From Ignavibacteriales bacterium UBA6490 (GTDB lineage Bacteria > Bacteroidota > Ignavibacteria > Ignavibacteriales > Ignavibacteriaceae): DNA of 7,214 nt. Below, in pieces: positions 5,130-7,214 of the stretch. The first letter of the stretch is position 1; each line of letters begins with the position of its first letter. The notes beneath the pieces were generated by a model that saw only the letters and a program-made list of their open reading frames with translations, searched no databases and was not told the DNA's origin. The position numbers and the translations under genes were made by a program. The stretch lies in the NCBI GenBank assembly GCA_002435365.1, contig DJMM01000035.1:135926-143139 (forward strand). The letters are read 5' to 3'.

Positions 5130-6191
5130 GTGAATATGAAGAAAACAAAAGTAGCAATAATATTTAACGAAGCACAGCCTGAATTTTATGTTAAACCGGG
5201 CTTAAAGGATGTAAAAAACCTTGATTTTGTGCCTTATTTTGAGGTTGAGAATATTACACCCATTGAGGAATATAATCTCCTGGCAGAACGTCTTAAAAAA
5301 GAGGGTTTCAGTGCATATACTCTAAATTTGACTGACGATATTAACATACTGATCGACAGCCTGAAGAAAAAAAAGCCGGATGTAATCTTTAATTTTGTTG
5401 AAATATTCAAGGAAAATCCGCGTTATGAGATGAATATTGTCGGTCTGTATGAGCTTTTTAAGATCCCATATACCGGTGCTCCGGCAATTACCCTGGCAAA
5501 CTGTCAGAATAAGGTTCTGGCTAAAAGACTGCTGAAAAATGCTGGTTTGAATACACCGGATTTTATGCTTTTTGATACGCCCCCCCACAGGCTCACCCAT
5601 AATCTGAAATTCCCTTTAATCGTTAAGCCAGCGTTTGAAGATGCCAGTGTCGGGATTGAGAATGATTCGGTTGTGAATGATAACGTTCAGCTTAAAAAAA
5701 GAATTGCATATGTGTTCGAGTATTTCAATCAACCCTCACTTGTGGAGGAATTTATTGACGGCAGGGAATTGAATGTCGCAATAATGGGTGATCATGAGAT
5801 AGAAGCACTTCCGATAAGTGAAATAGATTTTTCAGAAATGCCGCCGCAGCTTAGCAAAATTGTCAGCTATCAGGCTAAATGGGATCCTCATCATGAGGCT
5901 TATCATAAAACCATTCCTGTCTGTCCTGCAAAACTTCCCCTGAAAACAGAACAGAAAGCAAAAGAGATGGCTAAAAAGGCATTCAGATTAATGGGCTGCA
6001 GGGATTATGCCCGTGTGGATATCAGGCTATCTAAAAAGAATAAGCTTTATATACTCGAGGTTAATCCTAATCCTGATCTTACTGAAAGTGCAGGATTTCT
6101 GCGGTCAGCTGAAGCAGCCGGTTTCAGCTATGTGGATACTATGAAAAAAATATTGGAATTTGCTTTAGCCAGAAAAATAAGACGTAAATAA
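5130..6191 (+). CDS. ATP-grasp ligase, D-alanine-D-alanine-ligase-like
   Basis: A protein of about 351-353 residues with the three-part ATP-grasp fold of the Ddl group, which joins a carboxylate to an amine through an acyl-phosphate. Visible parts, numbered from the GTG: N-terminal Rossmann-like region 1-120 ending in IPYTGAPAI; QNKVLAKRLL 126-135; ATP lysine in IVKP (Lys166); the phosphate loop DASVGI 171-176, where Ddl has a Ser-rich GSSVG; EEFIDGREL 206-214; metal-binding Asp297 (RVD), Glu310 and Asn312 (LEVNPNPDL). The substrate side differs from Ddl: NPNPDLTESAGF replaces the usual NTxPGxT, and residues 13-45 are an unfamiliar insert. A cell-wall Ddl role is therefore unlikely; a different peptide or amide product is inferred. 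Start is GTG 5130 or, more likely, ATG 5136 (MKKTKVAII); an in-frame TAA at 5124-5126 excludes anything longer. It pairs divergently with the C39-like peptidase gene. Confidence 0.88.
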   Translation: MNMKKTKVAIIFNEAQPEFYVKPGLKDVKNLDFVPYFEVENITPIEEYNLLAERLKKEGFSAYTLNLTDDINILIDSLKKKKPDVIFNFVEIFKENPRYEMNIVGLYELFKIPYTGAPAITLANCQNKVLAKRLLKNAGLNTPDFMLFDTPPHRLTHNLKFPLIVKPAFEDASVGIENDSVVNDNVQLKKRIAYVFEYFNQPSLVEEFIDGRELNVAIMGDHEIEALPISEIDFSEMPPQLSKIVSYQAKWDPHHEAYHKTIPVCPAKLPLKTEQKAKEMAKKAFRLMGCRDYARVDIRLSKKNKLYILEVNPNPDLTESAGFLRSAEAAGFSYVDTMKKILEFALARKIRRK

Positions 6192-6218
6192 ATCCCGGCC
6201 TGTTCAACCGGGATTTAT
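6188..6218. terminator. Bidirectional terminator between convergent genes
   Basis: ATAAATCCCGG pairs perfectly with CCGGGATTTAT (11 bp) around a 9-base loop. It begins at the ATP-grasp stop codon and lies 36 bp before the TrpB2 stop, so it can serve both converging transcripts. The core is G/C-rich; T-runs are modest on each side (ATTTAT arms, and TTTTTT at 6228-6233 downstream on the plus strand). Confidence 0.65.
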
Positions 6219-6254
6219 ATTAAAGCATTTTTTCGATTGCAGCTTCCGGATTTA

Positions 6255-7214
6255 TCAAACCACTTTATGCAGACTGATTTCCTGTTCCTGAAGATTTCCC
6301 TGAAGAAAACTCTCATAGGCACTCAGGTCGAGAAATCCGTGCCCGGATAAATTAAACAGGATAGTTTTAGCTGTACCGGATTCCCTGCATAAAAGTGCAT
6401 TCTGAATTGCTGATTTTATGGCATGAGAGCTTTCCGGGGCAGGTAAAATCCCTTCTGTCCTGCTGAATATTCTTGCAGCTTCGAAAACCTCCTGCTGGTT
6501 ATATGCTTCTGCTTTGATGAACCCTTTGCTGCACAGCTCGGAAACAATGGGCGAAGCTCCATGATAACGAAGACCGCCTGCGTGTATTGCCGGCGGGATG
6601 AATTTACTTCCGAGCGAGTACATTTTTAACAGGGGAGTAAGACCTGCTTCATCCCCAAAATCATAGACAAACTCACCTTTTGTGAGAGTGGGGCAGGAGG
6701 ATGGCTCAACTGCAATAACTTCTGTATTGTTTCTGCTTCCGTTAAGAACATCCCTTAAAAAACTGAAGCTCAATCCTGCAAAATTGCTTCCGCCGCCCAC
6801 ACAGCCTATTACGATATCCGGATAGTCATCAGTTTTTGCAAACTGCAGCTTAGCCTCCTCACCAATTATAGTCTGATGCAGAAGAACATGATTGAGCACG
6901 CTGCCCAGGGAATAATTTGTATCTTCACTTTGTGCTGCCTGTTCAACAGCCTCACTTATTGCAATGCCCAGTGAACCCGGCGATGAAGGATCAATGCTCA
7001 GAACCTTCCTGCCGGCATCTGTAAATTCCGAGGGACTTGCAATTACCTCTGCGCCGAATAGCTCCATTAGTATTTTCCGGTAAGGCTTTTGCTTAAAGCT
7101 TACTTTTACCATGAAAACCCGGCATTCCAGACCGAAATATCCGCAGGCCTGTGAAAGGGCACTGCCCCATTGACCGGCACCGGTTTCAGTTACCAGCTTA
7201 CGGATTCCTGCTTG
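6255..7214 (-). CDS. trpB2: Tryptophan synthase beta chain, TrpB2 type (N-terminus outside the window)
   Basis: A PLP-dependent enzyme that condenses indole with serine to form tryptophan. The reading frame runs open to the window edge, giving 319 C-terminal residues; TrpB2 proteins are typically about 430-455, so roughly the first quarter, including the PLP lysine, is missing. Numbered from the edge: TETGAGQWGSA at 9-19, with the catalytic Glu10 and the Trp typical of TrpB2 where classic TrpB has His; SVLNHVLLHQTIIGEEAK about 105-122; phosphate-binding GCVGGGSN 137-144; GLRYHGASPIV about 214-224; TEGILPAPESSHAI about 253-266; and NLSGHGF near 288, whose Ser should contact the pyridine nitrogen. 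TrpB2 (COG1350) is a separate branch that often works without, or poorly with, TrpA and is thought to salvage indole. No trpA or other trp gene is visible here. An internal Met at 7112 is not the start, because the motif above it is conserved. Confidence 0.93.
   Translation of the reverse strand, partial: QAGIRKLVTETGAGQWGSALSQACGYFGLECRVFMVKVSFKQKPYRKILMELFGAEVIASPSEFTDAGRKVLSIDPSSPGSLGIAISEAVEQAAQSEDTNYSLGSVLNHVLLHQTIIGEEAKLQFAKTDDYPDIVIGCVGGGSNFAGLSFSFLRDVLNGSRNNTEVIAVEPSSCPTLTKGEFVYDFGDEAGLTPLLKMYSLGSKFIPPAIHAGGLRYHGASPIVSELCSKGFIKAEAYNQQEVFEAARIFSRTEGILPAPESSHAIKSAIQNALLCRESGTAKTILFNLSGHGFLDLSAYESFLQGNLQEQEISLHKVV

Noticed and set aside
5130..6191. ATP-grasp gene as the housekeeping D-alanine-D-alanine ligase (ddl)
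   Set aside because: The ATP-binding core fits, but the phosphate loop reads DASVGI rather than GSSVG and the end motif is NPNPDL rather than NTxPGxT. The neighbours are also not cell-wall genes.

Overview
The window is about 40% G+C by eye. Nearly every gene start lacks a Shine-Dalgarno sequence, and starts are instead preceded by A/T-rich DNA. With a lipoprotein carrying a Bacteroidota-like export signal and 40-residue TPR arrays, this suggests a Bacteroidota/Chlorobi/Ignavibacteria (FCB group) chromosome. That assignment is inference from style; there is no rRNA or other marker. I found no tRNA, CRISPR array, insertion sequence or phage gene.

Layout: (1) 29-1826, minus strand: a lipoprotein gene followed 13 bp later by a cytoplasmic protein made almost entirely of TPR repeats; the two probably form one operon. 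Bases 1-28 lie beyond the TPR stop and hold nothing I can identify. (2) 1827-2081: a 255-bp spacer with a repeated near-palindrome, a second small palindrome and a weak terminator-like hairpin. (3) 2082-4087, minus strand: a compact three-gene operon, MarR-type repressor, then two-domain glyoxalase-fold (VOC) dioxygenase (10-bp gap), then alpha/beta-hydrolase esterase (8-bp overlap, TTG start). Its content matches the mhqR/mhqO/mhqD quinone-stress genes of Firmicutes, suggesting a quinone or electrophile detoxification unit. (4) 4199-6191: a divergent pair, a cytoplasmic C39-like cysteine peptidase with an unrecognised C-terminal region (minus) and a D-Ala-D-Ala-ligase-like ATP-grasp enzyme (plus). 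They share an 88-bp intergenic region with a perfect 10-bp inverted repeat. (5) 6255-7214, minus strand: a TrpB2-type tryptophan synthase beta chain cut by the window edge, convergent with the ATP-grasp gene and separated from it by a good bidirectional terminator hairpin.

The best candidate for an undescribed system is the ligase/peptidase pair. One enzyme is built to make an amide or peptide bond and the other to break one; both are cytoplasmic and they appear to share a control region. Substrates cannot be told from the sequence.
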